Below, in pieces: positions 1-9,823 of a stretch of 64,000 nt of DNA. The translations under genes were made by a program, and so were the position numbers. The DNA is from Pseudotabrizicola sediminis (GTDB taxonomy: Bacteria > Pseudomonadota > Alphaproteobacteria > Rhodobacterales > Rhodobacteraceae), in assembly GCF_004745575.1 (NCBI RefSeq), contig NZ_RPEM01000005.1, forward strand, positions 177,008 to 241,007, read 5' to 3'. The notes below the pieces were generated by a model. It was not told the DNA's origin, did not search any database, and saw only the letters and a list, made by a program, of their open reading frames with translations. Numbering within the stretch: the stretch's first letter is position 1; each line of letters starts with the position of its first letter.

Positions 1-1468
1 ACTTGACCGCATTGCCGATCAGGTTCAGCAATATCTGCTGCAACCGCCCCGGATCACCCCGTACGGTGCCAAGCGGGCCAGACAACTGCACGTGGCGCAG
101 GCTGTTGCCGCCGGTGCGGGCGACACCTGCCTGATTGGCCAGACAATCCTCGATCAACTGATCCAGCGCAAAGGGCGTGTCAGACAGCCGGACCTGACCG
201 GCAGCGGTGCGCGACAGGTCCAGCACGGAATCGACATGACCCAGCAGGATGGTGCCCGACACTTCCATGATCCGCAGCAGTTCCCGCTGATTGTCGTCAA
301 GAGCTGTGTCGTTCATCAGCTCCATCGACCCGATCAGCCCGTTCAGCGGGGTGCGCATCTCGTGGCTCATCACGGCCAGAAAGTCGGCCTTGGCCTTTTC
401 GCCCGCCTGCGCCCGGGTCAGGGCCTCTTCCAGCGCCTGCCGGTCTTCCAGCCGCTGTGAAATATCGCGCAGGAAGCTGACGATCAAAGCCCCCCGGTTC
501 AGGTCACGGATGGCCAGCGACGCCTCCAGCGGAATGGCTTTGCCATCTGCGCGGCGGGCGGTCATTTCAAAGCGTTGCGGGCCGGAGCTGGCCGCAGCAG
601 TCGTGATATCACGCAGACGCGCCTGATAGGCCTCGTGATGCTCTGGCGCAAACAGGATGGGCACGATCTGTCGGCCCAGAACCTGACCGCGTGACAGGCC
701 GAACATCGCCTCGGCCACATGGTTGAACTCGACCACCCAGCCGCCCCGGTTTGTCACCACAATGGCGTCGGGAGAGGTGGCGATGATCAGTTGAAGCCGT
801 TCGCCCGCGATCTGGTTTTCGCGCGCCTGTTGCTGGGTCACGCGGAACAGGCGGGTTGCCATGACAGCCAGCAAGACCAGCAGCAGGATGGTGCCCGCGA
901 TGGCCGTGGCCAGAAGCGTCAGGGTTCTCTGGACCGCCGCGCGTGACGCATCCGTGTTTGCCGAAAACATCAGCAGCGAGTCGAGCGACAGATCCCGCGC
1001 CAGCTGCTGCACCCGGTCGCTTTGCGCCTCCATTTCTGGCAGGGCCGCAGAAAGCGTCGTATCATCGGCGTCAATCGTGCTGACCCACTGATCGGCATAG
1101 GCCTGCATGGCATTCAGCCGGCTCAGGTTCTCGGGCCGCTGGATGAACCAGGCGTAGAGCGGGCTTCGTTCCAGCATCTGCAGGCGGCTGTAAATCACGT
1201 TGAACCAACGCCGCACCTCCGCAAGGCTTGCCTGTCCAGCGCGCGCCTTGACGAGGGTGCTTTGCAGCCGCAACACCTCTACTTCGGTCTGCATCATGAC
1301 CCATTGGCCATTGTCACTGTCGGCCAGATCAAGGTCATCCAGCCGGTGGCGCACATCCAGCGCAAGCGCGCCGATGATGGCCAGCAACCCCAGCACGAGG
1401 CCTGCAATCGCCAGGGTGCGCAGCGACGCGAACACCGGCCTGAGCGGAGTGAATGGTGAAATTGTCAT
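1..1468 (-). CDS. Sensor histidine kinase (PAS), C-terminus cut by window edge
   Basis: Reading the minus strand from ATG at 1468 gives an N-terminal membrane helix (about residues 15-35), a roughly 170-residue periplasmic region rich in helix, a second membrane helix near residues 195-215, a PAS domain from about residue 235, then the dimerisation helix with SHEMRTPLNG (phospho-acceptor His369). The last visible residues are the N-box, DPGRLQQILLNLIGNAVK, so most of the ATPase domain lies beyond base 1. It should autophosphorylate in response to an unknown signal and pass phosphate to a response regulator, most simply the divergent one starting at 1543. A hybrid kinase with a receiver domain cannot be excluded because the 3' end is missing. 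Family call is firm, ligand unknown. Confidence 0.88.
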   Translation of the reverse strand, partial: MTISPFTPLRPVFASLRTLAIAGLVLGLLAIIGALALDVRHRLDDLDLADSDNGQWVMMQTEVEVLRLQSTLVKARAGQASLAEVRRWFNVIYSRLQMLERSPLYAWFIQRPENLSRLNAMQAYADQWVSTIDADDTTLSAALPEMEAQSDRVQQLARDLSLDSLLMFSANTDASRAAVQRTLTLLATAIAGTILLLVLLAVMATRLFRVTQQQARENQIAGERLQLIIATSPDAIVVTNRGGWVVEFNHVAEAMFGLSRGQVLGRQIVPILFAPEHHEAYQARLRDITTAAASSGPQRFEMTARRADGKAIPLEASLAIRDLNRGALIVSFLRDISQRLEDRQALEEALTRAQAGEKAKADFLAVMSHEMRTPLNGLIGSMELMNDTALDDNQRELLRIMEVSGTILLGHVDSVLDLSRTAAGQVRLSDTPFALDQLIEDCLANQAGVARTGGNSLRHVQLSGPLGTVRGDPGRLQQILLNLIGNAVK

Positions 1469-1542
1469 CGCAACCCTTGCATCTGTGGGCCAAAGTCAGG
1501 CTAGGATACATTCTAGTACACTTTGATGGCAAAGTGACGCCC

Positions 1543-2196
1543 ATGAAAATGCGGCTGTCCGCTGCAGAAAAGGAAAATGCCCCCGTGCGGATGCTTTTGG
1601 CTGATGATCATGATCTGTTCCGTGAATCGGTCTCGGCGATGGTGGGGGCGGATGGCGGCATTGTGGTTGTATCGGTCGCCGGGGTGCAGACCGCCCTCGA
1701 CAGTCTGGCACAACAGTCTTTTGATCTGGTGTTGCTGGATTACCAGATGCCGGGGATGGACGGTCTTGAAGGATTGAAAAAGATCCGCGCTGCTGCGCCG
1801 ACGGTGCCCGTTGCGGTGATGTCGGGAACCATCCGCCGCGATCTGGCGCAAGAGGCACTTGCCTGTGGCGCTGTCGGCTTTGTGCCGAAAACCCTGGGCA
1901 TCAAGGCGTTGATCGCCGCCATCAAGCGGATGGCAACGGGTGAGATTTTTGCCCCGATGTCGATGCTGGAAGACCCGCCGCCCCCCAACGCCGTCCTGGA
2001 AGATCTGACCCGGCGTGAGCGCGAGGTGCTGGAGGGGATCTGCGACGGCAAATCCAACAAGGAAATCGCCCGCGATCTGGATGTTCAGGAAGTGACGATC
2101 AAGCTGCACGTCAAGACATTGGCGCGCAAACTGGGCGCGCGGAACCGCACCCATGCCGCCATGATCGCGCGCAACGCCGGGATGATCCGGCCCTGA
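1543..2196 (+). CDS. NarL/LuxR-type response regulator
   Basis: A 217-residue two-domain regulator. The receiver carries the acidic pocket LLADDHD (about 18-24) and phospho-acceptor Asp66 in LLDYQMPG. The C-terminal LuxR/NarL helix-turn-helix lies at about residues 150-215 (LTRREREVLEGICDGKSNKEIA). An in-frame upstream ATG at 1453 would add 30 residues that do not resemble the family and would overlap the kinase gene, so 1543 is preferred. It is divergent from the histidine kinase that starts 75 bp away, the usual layout of a two-component pair. Phosphorylation would control DNA binding; target genes cannot be read from the window. Confidence 0.88.
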   Translation: MKMRLSAAEKENAPVRMLLADDHDLFRESVSAMVGADGGIVVVSVAGVQTALDSLAQQSFDLVLLDYQMPGMDGLEGLKKIRAAAPTVPVAVMSGTIRRDLAQEALACGAVGFVPKTLGIKALIAAIKRMATGEIFAPMSMLEDPPPPNAVLEDLTRREREVLEGICDGKSNKEIARDLDVQEVTIKLHVKTLARKLGARNRTHAAMIARNAGMIRP

Positions 2197-2282
2197 CCGC
2201 GGGGCTGGGGGGGGAAAGGCCAGAGGCCGGGCGAAGGCAGGCGGCGGGACGAATTTCTTCCCCGCCCCCTGCACGGCCCCGG

Positions 2283-2311
2283 TTGACCCTGACACTGCGA
2301 TCCTCTATTTC
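2283..2311 (+). promoter_or_regulatory. Sigma-70 promoter of tRNA-Gly(TCC)
   Basis: TTGACC (2283-2288), a 17-bp spacer and TATTTC (2306-2311) sit 12 bp before the mature tRNA 5' end. Hexamer match and spacing suit the housekeeping sigma factor. Read by eye only. Confidence 0.5.
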
Positions 2312-2323
2312 CCACAACAGAGC

Positions 2324-2397
2324 GCGGGCGTTGTGTAATGGTAAGACCTTAGCCTTCCAAGCTAAAGACGCGGGTTCGATTCCCGCCGCCCGCTCCA
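2324..2397 (+). tRNA. tRNA-Gly(TCC)
   Basis: A 74-nt cloverleaf. The acceptor stem GCGGGCG pairs with CGCCCGC at 2387-2393, followed by discriminator T and an encoded CCA. The anticodon loop CTTCCAA sits on a TTAGC/GCTAA stem, giving anticodon TCC. The T-arm is CGGGTTCGATTCCCG. It decodes GGA/GGG glycine codons and is convergent with the DUF475 gene whose stop lies 2 bp away. Confidence 0.96.
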
Positions 2398-2398
2398 G

Positions 2399-3487
2399 TC
2401 ACTCTCCCACCGATTGTTCTGCCGCGTTGGTCCTGTTCCAGCGATTGGACGACCACAGCGCGATCCCGATCAGGGTTGCGCCGCCCAGGCCCGTGATCAC
2501 TTCGGGAATGTGGAACAGCGTCTGCACATACATGATCACAGACAGGATCAGGATCGCATAGAACGCGCCGTGCTCCAGATACCGGTATTGCGCCAACGTG
2601 CCGCGTTCGACCAGCATGATGGTCATCGACCGCACATACATGGCCCCGATGCCCAGCCCGATGGCAATGATGAACAGGTTGGACGACAGGGCAAAGGCCC
2701 CGATCACGCCGTCAAAGCTGAAGCTGGCATCCAGCACTTCCAGATACAGGAATGCCCCCAGACCGCCCTGCGCAGCCCCCGTCAGCGTTTGCTGGCTGCG
2801 GTCCAGCACGCCGCCCAGCACCTCTACCAGCAAAAATGTCAGCAGGCCCCAGATTGCTGCATGAAAGAAGGTCGTTGCATAGGCTGCACCCTTCTGGCCT
2901 TCGATCACCTTGGAAAACGCCAGCATCACCACCAGCACAAAGGCAATCTCGATGCCCTTGACCGAAGAATAGGTGGACACTTTTTCTTCCAGCCAGCGAA
3001 CCCAGTGCACATCTTTTTCATGGTCGAAAAAGAACGACAGCGCCACCATCATCAGGAAGGTGCCGCCAAAGGCCGCAATCGGCAGATGCGCCTCCATCAT
3101 GATGCGGCTGTATTCCTCGGGCTGGCTGGCGGCCATCACCAGCGCCGACCATGGGCCGACATTGGCGGCGATCACCACGATCAGCAGCGGGAATACAATC
3201 CGCATGCCGAAGACCGCAATCAGGATGCCCCAGGTCAGGAACCGCTGTTGCCAGACCGGGGTCATGTCTTTGAGCTTGTTGGCATTGACGATTGCATTGT
3301 CAAAGGACAGCGAGATTTCCAGCACCGCCAGCACCGACACGATGAAGAACACCTTCATGGCACCGGCAAAGGTATGTTCGGTGGAAAAGCCCAGCCAGAG
3401 GCCAAGGCCAAGGCCGATTGCCGTGACGATGAAGGCCCATGTAAAATAAGACAGGGACGAGCGCTGGGGTGCATCTGTTGATGACAT
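2399..3487 (-). CDS. DUF475 / TerC-like integral membrane protein
   Basis: A 362-residue polytopic protein with about nine hydrophobic segments. Two acidic membrane motifs, ISLSFDNAIVNANKL and LDASFSFDGVIGAFA, are the repeated signature of the DUF475/TerC superfamily, often tied to metal ion or tellurite handling, though the substrate is not established. The ATG at 3487 (MSSTDAPQ) is chosen because upstream in-frame residues are Arg/Cys-rich and unlike a membrane protein start; ATG 3508 is an alternative. It stands alone, downstream of the nucleotidase terminator and convergent with tRNA-Gly. Confidence 0.85.
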   Translation of the reverse strand: MSSTDAPQRSSLSYFTWAFIVTAIGLGLGLWLGFSTEHTFAGAMKVFFIVSVLAVLEISLSFDNAIVNANKLKDMTPVWQQRFLTWGILIAVFGMRIVFPLLIVVIAANVGPWSALVMAASQPEEYSRIMMEAHLPIAAFGGTFLMMVALSFFFDHEKDVHWVRWLEEKVSTYSSVKGIEIAFVLVVMLAFSKVIEGQKGAAYATTFFHAAIWGLLTFLLVEVLGGVLDRSQQTLTGAAQGGLGAFLYLEVLDASFSFDGVIGAFALSSNLFIIAIGLGIGAMYVRSMTIMLVERGTLAQYRYLEHGAFYAILILSVIMYVQTLFHIPEVITGLGGATLIGIALWSSNRWNRTNAAEQSVGE

Positions 3488-3671
3488 AAGAAGGTGACCG
3501 CGCGGCATGTGGCGGTTCAGGTGCCGACATCGCAGGATTGCCGCAAAGTCCTGCCAGAGGGGCCCGGTCACCCGTAGGGGCGAGTCTATGCGCCTAACTG
3601 GCCAATCTTGCAAGTATGGGCTTTGAGGGCAAGCAAGGGGCACTTTGCAGCGTGTTACGCACTGCGGTCTC

Positions 3672-3702
3672 AAAAGAGGGGGCCGCTGCTGCCAGCGGCC
3701 CC
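3672..3702 (-). terminator. Rho-independent terminator of the nucleotidase gene
   Basis: GGGGCCGCTG (3679-3688) and CAGCGGCCCC (3693-3702) form a perfect 10-bp stem with a 4-nt loop. On the minus strand it is followed by CTCTTTTGAG. It lies 17 bp after the stop codon at 3719. Confidence 0.8.
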
Positions 3703-3718
3703 AAGGGGGCAGATGCCG

Positions 3719-5320
3719 TTATTTACGGGTGATGCGCCCGTCGAGATAGGGAGTATAGGGCTGGGCCTTGGCCAGATGCTCCGCCATCACATCGGCCAGA
3801 TCGGGGCCGAAGTCATAGGCGTTGCTGGCATCCACAAACATGCGATATCCATCGCCGCCGCCGCGCATGTAGTTGTTCGACACCACCATGTACTCCGTCG
3901 CCGGATCAATCGGCGCCCAGGCGTCGCCGCCGACCACAATCATCACTTCTGACACCCGGCTGCCCACCGGTTGTGCCGGATCAAAGGTGTATTTCATGCC
4001 CGCAACCTGTGCAAAGCGGCCCGCGCCGTCTTCCAGCCCGCTGACCCCGTTTTCCAGTGCGGCCACCAGCACCTCTCCGGTCACGGTAAAGGTCGACAGC
4101 GTGTTCTGGAACGGCAGCACGCTCAGCGCCTCGCCCATCGTGACCTCTCCGGCGTCAATAGAGCTGCGAAGGCCGCCGCCGTTGGTGATGGCAATGGTCA
4201 CGCCCTGATCCTTGACCCGGTCCAGCATCGCATCGGTCACCAGATTGCCCATCTGGCATTCGCCCTGACGGCAGGTTTCCCGGCTGCCATCGATCGCCTC
4301 GGTTGTCTCACCGATGATCGTCGCTTTCAGTTCTTCGATCGGCCCGGCAAGCTCGGCGACGCGGGCTTCGATGGCCGGGTCGGGGGTGACACTGGCGTCG
4401 AGAAGAATCGTATCGCCGCCCGCATGGATCAGCGACCCGTCATCGGCAAAAGTCAGTTCCAGATGGCCAAGGTATTTTGAATAGGCATAGGCCTGCACCA
4501 CCGGCACCATGGCCCCAGACTCTTGGCTGACCCAGGTCGGATAGGCCCCGGCCCGGTCCGGGTCGGTGGCGGAAAGATAGGTGTGGCTGTGCCCGCCCAC
4601 CACCGCGTCAATCCCCGGCACGGCGGCGGCAATTTCCAGATCGCGGGTAAAGCCCACATGGGTAACGGCGATGATCTTGGTCACGCCTTCGGCTTCCAGC
4701 GTCGCCACATCGGCCTTCAGGCTGTCGATCTCATCCTGAAAAATCACCGATGGGCCGGGGCTGGAGGTTTCAACCGTATCCGTCGCCAGCACCGAGATGA
4801 TCCCGATCATTTCGCCGCCCACCTCCAGCACAACATGATTCTGCACCCGGCCCGCCAGCACATTCGATTGGCTGACATCAAGGTTGCCGGAGATGACCGG
4901 GAAGGTCACCTTGTCGAGAAAGCTCGCCAGCCCCTCGGGGCCGTCGTCGAATTCGTGATTCCCCAGCACCATGGCATCGGGCTGGAGCTGCTCCATGAAC
5001 TCGGCCTCAACAGCACCCTTATAGGTGGTGTACATCAGGCTGCCCTGAAACTGATCACCGGCATCGACAAAGATCACATTCTGACCATCGGCCGTCAGGC
5101 TGTCGCGCAGCTCGTTGACCGCTGTCGCAACCCGGGCGATGCCGCCAAAGCACTTGTTCTCGGCGGCGTCTTCGGCTGAACAGGTGGAATCGAACGCGTT
5201 CACAGCCTCGATCCGGCTGTGGAAGTCGTTGATATGCAAGACATGCAGCGTGTAATCGGCCTGCGCCGCCCCCGCCGTCAGCGCAATCGCCGCAGCGGAC
5301 CCAAGCAAACGGTTTTTCAC
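3719..5320 (-). CDS. Periplasmic 5'-nucleotidase / UshA-like metallophosphatase
   Basis: A 533-residue exported protein starting at GTG 5320, which follows a GGGAGC ribosome site by six bases. The first 21 residues form a signal peptide ending AGAAQA. Calcineurin-like metal motifs follow in order: HINDFHSR, DAGDQFQGS, LGNHEFDDG and GGHSH. The C-terminal half is the 5'-nucleotidase substrate-binding domain (ITNGGGLRSSIDAG, SVLPFQNTL). The enzyme should hydrolyse extracellular nucleotides or related phosphoesters in the periplasm for purine and phosphate salvage; exact substrate is not visible. An upstream extension to 5494 is rejected because it places the signal peptide internally. Confidence 0.9.
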   Translation of the reverse strand: MKNRLLGSAAAIALTAGAAQADYTLHVLHINDFHSRIEAVNAFDSTCSAEDAAENKCFGGIARVATAVNELRDSLTADGQNVIFVDAGDQFQGSLMYTTYKGAVEAEFMEQLQPDAMVLGNHEFDDGPEGLASFLDKVTFPVISGNLDVSQSNVLAGRVQNHVVLEVGGEMIGIISVLATDTVETSSPGPSVIFQDEIDSLKADVATLEAEGVTKIIAVTHVGFTRDLEIAAAVPGIDAVVGGHSHTYLSATDPDRAGAYPTWVSQESGAMVPVVQAYAYSKYLGHLELTFADDGSLIHAGGDTILLDASVTPDPAIEARVAELAGPIEELKATIIGETTEAIDGSRETCRQGECQMGNLVTDAMLDRVKDQGVTIAITNGGGLRSSIDAGEVTMGEALSVLPFQNTLSTFTVTGEVLVAALENGVSGLEDGAGRFAQVAGMKYTFDPAQPVGSRVSEVMIVVGGDAWAPIDPATEYMVVSNNYMRGGGDGYRMFVDASNAYDFGPDLADVMAEHLAKAQPYTPYLDGRITRK

Positions 5321-5502
5321 CAAGTAGCTCCCTTGTTGGTTGATGGGGCAAGCGTGACTCGCGCAAGCGGCGGTGTCAAACCCGTGTCCTGCCCCGGATC
5401 GACCCTGACCTTGCGTCAGGCATGCAACGGCGCGGTGACAGGGGGCGGCAGTTTTCCCGCAGTTCCCATTGACCAAGCCTCTTGCAATGTGCATGGAACG
5501 TC

Positions 5503-5841
5503 ATGCTGATTTACAAGATCTTCCGCCGCTCCGAATGGGATGCGTTCCGTGCCGCCGGTGAAACTGCCGGGGCTCCTGTCGATCTGGCGGATGGGTTCAT
5601 CCATTTCTCGACCGCCGCACAGGTTGCCGACACGGCCGCGCGCCATTTCGGCACCGAAAGCGATCTGGTGCTGGTGGCGTTTCGCAGCAGCGCTTTGGGG
5701 GCAGATCTGAAATGGGAACCTTCGCGCGGGGGGGATCTGTTCCCGCATCTGTACCGTGCGCTGCGGCTGTCTGATGTGGTGTGGGACAAATCGCTGCCGC
5801 TGGGGGCCACTGGGCATATTTTTCCTGAAGGTGTGTGGTGA
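5503..5841 (+). CDS. DUF952 family protein
   Basis: A 112-residue protein starting [12 protein letters not shown] with the family hallmarks DGFIHFSTA (about 31-39) and HLYRAL followed by W. DUF952 proteins are small, cytoplasmic and of unproven function. The ATG at 5503 is preferred over 5482 because homologues begin at the MIYK-like segment. Its TGA overlaps the GTG start of pyrD (GTGA), so the two genes should be translationally coupled. Confidence 0.85.
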   Translation: MLIYKIFRRSEWDAFRAAGETAGAPVDLADGFIHFSTAAQVADTAARHFGTESDLVLVAFRSSALGADLKWEPSRGGDLFPHLYRALRLSDVVWDKSLPLGATGHIFPEGVW

Positions 5842-6896
5842 GCCTGGTCGAACGGGCCGGTCTGGCGGTTTTGCACCGGCTGGATCCCGAAGTGGCGCAT
5901 GGCCTGTCGCTTCGGGCGCTGAACAGCGGGCTGGTGCCCTTGCCGGGGGTGGTGACATCGCCGCGTCTGGCCTGCACGCTGGCGGGGATGCCGCTTGCCA
6001 ACCCGGTCGGGCTGGCTGCCGGGTTTGACAAGAACGCAACTGCGCTGGGCGCCTTGGCCCGCGCGGGCTTCGGCTTTCTGGAGGTGGGGGCCGCCACACC
6101 GTTGCCGCAGCCCGGCAATCCAAAGCCACGCCTGTTCCGCCTGACCGAAGACCGCGCCGCGATCAACCGGTTTGGCTTCAACAATGACGGGATGGAGGCG
6201 ATTGCGGCCCGGCTGCGGCTGCGTCCTCGCACCCTGCCCATTGGCCTCAATCTGGGGGCCAACAAAACCTCGCCCGACCGTGCGGCAGATTTCGCGCAGG
6301 TGCTTGCGACGTGTGGGCTGCATGTGGATTTTGCGACCGTCAACGTCAGCTCGCCCAACACCGAAAAACTGCGCGACCTGCAAGGCCCTGCGGCCCTGGC
6401 GGCGCTTCTGGCGCGGGTGATGGAGGTACAGGCTGCGCTGGAAACGAAGATTCCGGTGTTTTTGAAAATAGCCCCCGACCTGACCCCGGATGAGATCGCC
6501 GAGATCGGCGCGATTGCCCTTGGCGCAGGGCTGGCGGGGATCATCGCCACCAACACAACGGTCGCGCGGGATGGCTTGAAAAGTGCAGCCCGCAGCGAAT
6601 TGGGGGGGCTTTCCGGCGCGCCATTGTTCGAAAAGTCTACGCGCGCATTGGCGCAACTGTCGCTGGCGACCGAGGGGCGGCTGCCCCTGATCGGTGTGGG
6701 TGGCATCGGCAGCGCCGAACAGGCCTATGCCAAGATCCGCGCCGGGGCCTCGGCGGTGCAGCTTTATACGGCGATGGTCTATGAAGGCATCGGCATTGCC
6801 GCCCGCATCGCCCATGGCCTGGATGCGCTGCTCGCCCGCGACGGGTTCAGCACGGTTGCGGCAGCAAGCGGAACCGGCCGCGCAGACTGGCTCTGA
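5838..6896 (+). CDS. pyrD: Dihydroorotate dehydrogenase (quinone), class 2
   Basis: About 352 residues, typical of membrane-associated class 2 PyrD. It oxidises dihydroorotate to orotate in pyrimidine synthesis and passes electrons through FMN to ubiquinone. Visible signatures are the N-terminal membrane-association helices, [21 protein letters not shown], the active-site segment [13 protein letters not shown] with the class 2 catalytic Ser, IATNTT, and the FMN phosphate site [14 protein letters not shown] 5838 overlaps the DUF952 stop and lies six bases after GAAGG; GTG 5835 is also possible. Confidence 0.95.
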   Translation: MSLVERAGLAVLHRLDPEVAHGLSLRALNSGLVPLPGVVTSPRLACTLAGMPLANPVGLAAGFDKNATALGALARAGFGFLEVGAATPLPQPGNPKPRLFRLTEDRAAINRFGFNNDGMEAIAARLRLRPRTLPIGLNLGANKTSPDRAADFAQVLATCGLHVDFATVNVSSPNTEKLRDLQGPAALAALLARVMEVQAALETKIPVFLKIAPDLTPDEIAEIGAIALGAGLAGIIATNTTVARDGLKSAARSELGGLSGAPLFEKSTRALAQLSLATEGRLPLIGVGGIGSAEQAYAKIRAGASAVQLYTAMVYEGIGIAARIAHGLDALLARDGFSTVAAASGTGRADWL

Positions 6897-7048
6897 CTCA
6901 GACTGGCTTTGCCGCTACCAATTGCACCTTTTCCGAATTCTCATTCTGGCACCGGTTCCACCGCCCAGCGGTCCGCCAGGCAGCTCAATTCCCCGCTCTT
7001 GAATTTGATCAAATTCCCGGCAATACTGCGGCAACCAGAGGGATACCC

Positions 7049-8416
7049 ATGTCACAGCCAACGATTGCCGGAGTGCCCACCGACCGCCTGACCGCCTTTG
7101 CCGCGCGTGAGGCGCAGCGCTATGCGCGGTCACGGCCGAAATCGGCCAAGGCGCTGGCCGATGGGGCAGGGGCGTTTCTGAACGGCGTGCCGATGCATTG
7201 GATGCGCGATTGGCCGATGCCGCATTTGCCGCTGGTAGCAAAGGCCAAAGGCGCGAGGATCACCGATATCGACGGCTACGGGATTGATGATTTCTGTCTG
7301 GGCGACACTGGCAGCATGTTTGGTCATTCGCCAAAACCGGTGGCCGACGCCATCCGCAAGCAGGCGCGCCACGGGCTGACCTATATGCTGCCCACGATGG
7401 CCGCGATGGAGGCGGGTCGTTTGCTGACCGACCGTTTCGGCGCATTCCGCTGGCAGATCGCCACTACGGCCACTGATGCAAACCGCTTTGCCCTGCGCGT
7501 GGCGCGGGCGGTGACCGGGCGGCCAAAGGTGTTGGTGTTCCACGGCTGTTACCATGGCACGCTGGATGACACGATGGTGACACTTGACGGCGGCCACACG
7601 GTCAACCGGCCCGGGCTGGTGGGGCAGGTGCATGATCTGAGCCTCGGGGCCGTGGTTTGCGAGTTCAACGATCTGGCAGGGGTCGAGGCGGCACTGGCAA
7701 AAGGCGACGTGGCGGCCATTCTGACCGAGCCGGTGATGACCAATTCTTGCATGGTCCTGCCTGCGGACGGCTTCCATGACGGCCTGCGCGCGTTGGCGCA
7801 ACGCTATGGCGCGCTGTTGATCATGGATGAAACCCATACACTGTCTACCGGGCTTGGCGGCTATACCCGTGTGCACGGGCTGTCGCCTGACATGTTCGTG
7901 GTGGGCAAATGTGTGGCGGGCGGCATGCCGACGGCGGTCTGGGGGATGACCGAAGATGTGGCCGCGCGTTTCAACGCCTATGACGCCACGCGACCGGCGG
8001 GCCATTCCGGCATGGGCACCACTTTGTCGGCAAATCCGATGCAGTTTGCCTGTCTGGTGGCGACCCTGTCTCTGGTGATGACCAAAGACGCCTATGCCCA
8101 TATGGAAAAAGGCGCGGAGCGGCTTGCCGCGCTATTGCAGGCCGCGATCACTGCGCATGGCGCGCCCTGGCATGTGGTGCGGGTCGGCGCGCGGGTGGAG
8201 TTCATCTGTGCCCCCGGTCCGCTGCACAACGGCACAGAGGCCGCCACCGCCCACCAGCCGCAGGTTGAAGCGGCTGTGCATACCGCGCTGCTGAACCGGG
8301 GCTGCCTGATTGCACCGTTTCACAACATGATGCTGGTCAGCCCCGCCACCCGACCGCGCCAGATTGACCGTCTGGGTCTGGCGTTTGACGAAATCCTGTC
8401 CGAACTTTTTGCCTGA
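7049..8416 (+). CDS. Class-III PLP aminotransferase (glutamate-1-semialdehyde aminomutase-like)
   Basis: A 455-residue fold-type I PLP enzyme. It shows FHGCYHGTLDD, the cofactor aspartate in LLIMDETHTL, and the Schiff-base lysine in VVGKCVAGGMP. The sequence resembles the glutamate-1-semialdehyde aminomutase branch but lacks context for tetrapyrrole synthesis. A glutamine synthetase-like gene follows 7 bp after its stop, so both probably act in one pathway for an amine or amino compound. GAGGG before ATG 7049 supports the start. Substrate unknown. Confidence 0.82.
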   Translation: MSQPTIAGVPTDRLTAFAAREAQRYARSRPKSAKALADGAGAFLNGVPMHWMRDWPMPHLPLVAKAKGARITDIDGYGIDDFCLGDTGSMFGHSPKPVADAIRKQARHGLTYMLPTMAAMEAGRLLTDRFGAFRWQIATTATDANRFALRVARAVTGRPKVLVFHGCYHGTLDDTMVTLDGGHTVNRPGLVGQVHDLSLGAVVCEFNDLAGVEAALAKGDVAAILTEPVMTNSCMVLPADGFHDGLRALAQRYGALLIMDETHTLSTGLGGYTRVHGLSPDMFVVGKCVAGGMPTAVWGMTEDVAARFNAYDATRPAGHSGMGTTLSANPMQFACLVATLSLVMTKDAYAHMEKGAERLAALLQAAITAHGAPWHVVRVGARVEFICAPGPLHNGTEAATAHQPQVEAAVHTALLNRGCLIAPFHNMMLVSPATRPRQIDRLGLAFDEILSELFA

Positions 8417-8423
8417 GTGTCCC

Positions 8424-9818
8424 ATGACCGCATTGCACAGCCCCTCCGGCTCGACCGTTGCCGAGGCCGAAGCCTTCCTTGCCGCCCATCCGGAGATCGA
8501 GGCCTTTGACATCGTCTTGCACGATTCCAACGGCATTGGCCGGGGCAAGATCATCCGGCGGCACGAGGTGTTGTCCTTTTACAAGAACGGACGGCATTTG
8601 CCGATTTCCATCCTTGGCCTGGATATCTGCGGCGAGGATGTGCATGAAACCGGCTTGATCTGGGATCAGGGCGATGGCGATCTGCGGGCCTGGCCGATCC
8701 CGGGCAGTCTTGTGGCCTTGCACAACACCAACCCCCCGCGCGGAGAGGTGCTGATGTCGATGTATGATCTGGACGGCAAACCTATGCCGTCAGACCCGCG
8801 CCACGCGCTGAAGCGTCAGGTCGATGCGCTGGCCACCGAGGGGCTGTTTCCGGCGGGGGCGTTTGAGCTGGAGTTTTTCCTGCTGGCCAACGAGCGTGGG
8901 CCGGATGGCAAGATGCAGCCCGCGCGCGATGTGCTTGATGGGCGCAAATCGTCGAAGACCGAGGTCTATTCGGTAGATCATCTGCATGGCATGCTGCCGC
9001 TGTTTTCCGATATCTATGCCGGTGCGGCCAAGGCGGGGATCACTGCCGAGACGATGATTTCCGAATACGCCCCCGGCCAGTATGAGCTGACCCTGCATTA
9101 CCGCACTGATGTGATGCAGGCGGCTGATGATCTGATGCGCCTGAAGCGCATCGTCCGGGCGCAGGCCCGGGCGCATGGGGTGACCGCCTGTTTCATGGCC
9201 AAGCCGAATGAGGATTACGCCGGATCGGGCATGCATTTCCACGTCTCGATGATGGATGCCAAGGGCACGAACGTCTTTGTCGAGGCAGAAGAGGGGGTGT
9301 GGAACCCGACCATTCTGCACGCACTTGGGGGCCTGCGTGCGACGATGGGGGAATCGATGCTGGTCTTTGCGCCCCATGCCAATTCCTGGCGGCGCTTTGC
9401 GGCCCAAAGCTATGCGCCGGTCAGCCCGACCTGGGGGGTGAACAACCGGTCTGTCGCGTTGCGTATTCCGGCTGGCGATATCAAGGCGCGGCGGATTGAA
9501 CATCGCCCGGCGGGGGTAGATGCGAACCCTTATCTGGTGGCGGCGACCGTGCTGGCAGGCATCCGCCACGGCTTGCAGCACAAGATCGACCCTGGGCCGG
9601 AAACGGTGGGCAATGGCTATGAGGCGGGGCAGGATGCGCCCGCCATTCCGTTGGACTGGCGGCAGGCGATCGAGGCAGCAAAGGCCTCGGCCTTTCTGAA
9701 AGATGCTTTGGGGGATGATATGCATCGCACCTTCACTGCCATAAAGGCCGCAGAATATGCGCGGGTGATGCGCACGGTGTCAGAGGTCGATTTCGACCTG
9801 TATCTGCACACGGTGTAG
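8424..9818 (+). CDS. Glutamine synthetase family protein (gamma-glutamyl-amine ligase type)
   Basis: A 464-residue GS-fold ligase. The N-terminal beta-grasp part has VLHDSNGIGRGK. The catalytic domain shows GAFELEFFL, ISEYAPGQYELTL, SGMHFHVSM (ammonia/amine and ATP site) and NRSVALRIP, with RRIEHRP near the glutamate site. Such proteins ligate glutamate to ammonia or an amine such as putrescine (PuuA-type). The coupled upstream aminotransferase favours amine catabolism over nitrogen assimilation. No GlnB-type regulator adjoins it. Start at 8424 lies just after the aminotransferase stop; an earlier in-frame ATG at 8364 would overlap that gene. Confidence 0.85.
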   Translation: MTALHSPSGSTVAEAEAFLAAHPEIEAFDIVLHDSNGIGRGKIIRRHEVLSFYKNGRHLPISILGLDICGEDVHETGLIWDQGDGDLRAWPIPGSLVALHNTNPPRGEVLMSMYDLDGKPMPSDPRHALKRQVDALATEGLFPAGAFELEFFLLANERGPDGKMQPARDVLDGRKSSKTEVYSVDHLHGMLPLFSDIYAGAAKAGITAETMISEYAPGQYELTLHYRTDVMQAADDLMRLKRIVRAQARAHGVTACFMAKPNEDYAGSGMHFHVSMMDAKGTNVFVEAEEGVWNPTILHALGGLRATMGESMLVFAPHANSWRRFAAQSYAPVSPTWGVNNRSVALRIPAGDIKARRIEHRPAGVDANPYLVAATVLAGIRHGLQHKIDPGPETVGNGYEAGQDAPAIPLDWRQAIEAAKASAFLKDALGDDMHRTFTAIKAAEYARVMRTVSEVDFDLYLHTV

Positions 9819-9823
9819 ACATG

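Noticed and set aside
2414..3481. 355-codon plus-strand frame opposite the DUF475 gene
   Set aside because: His/Gln-rich antisense shadow with no recognisable domain.
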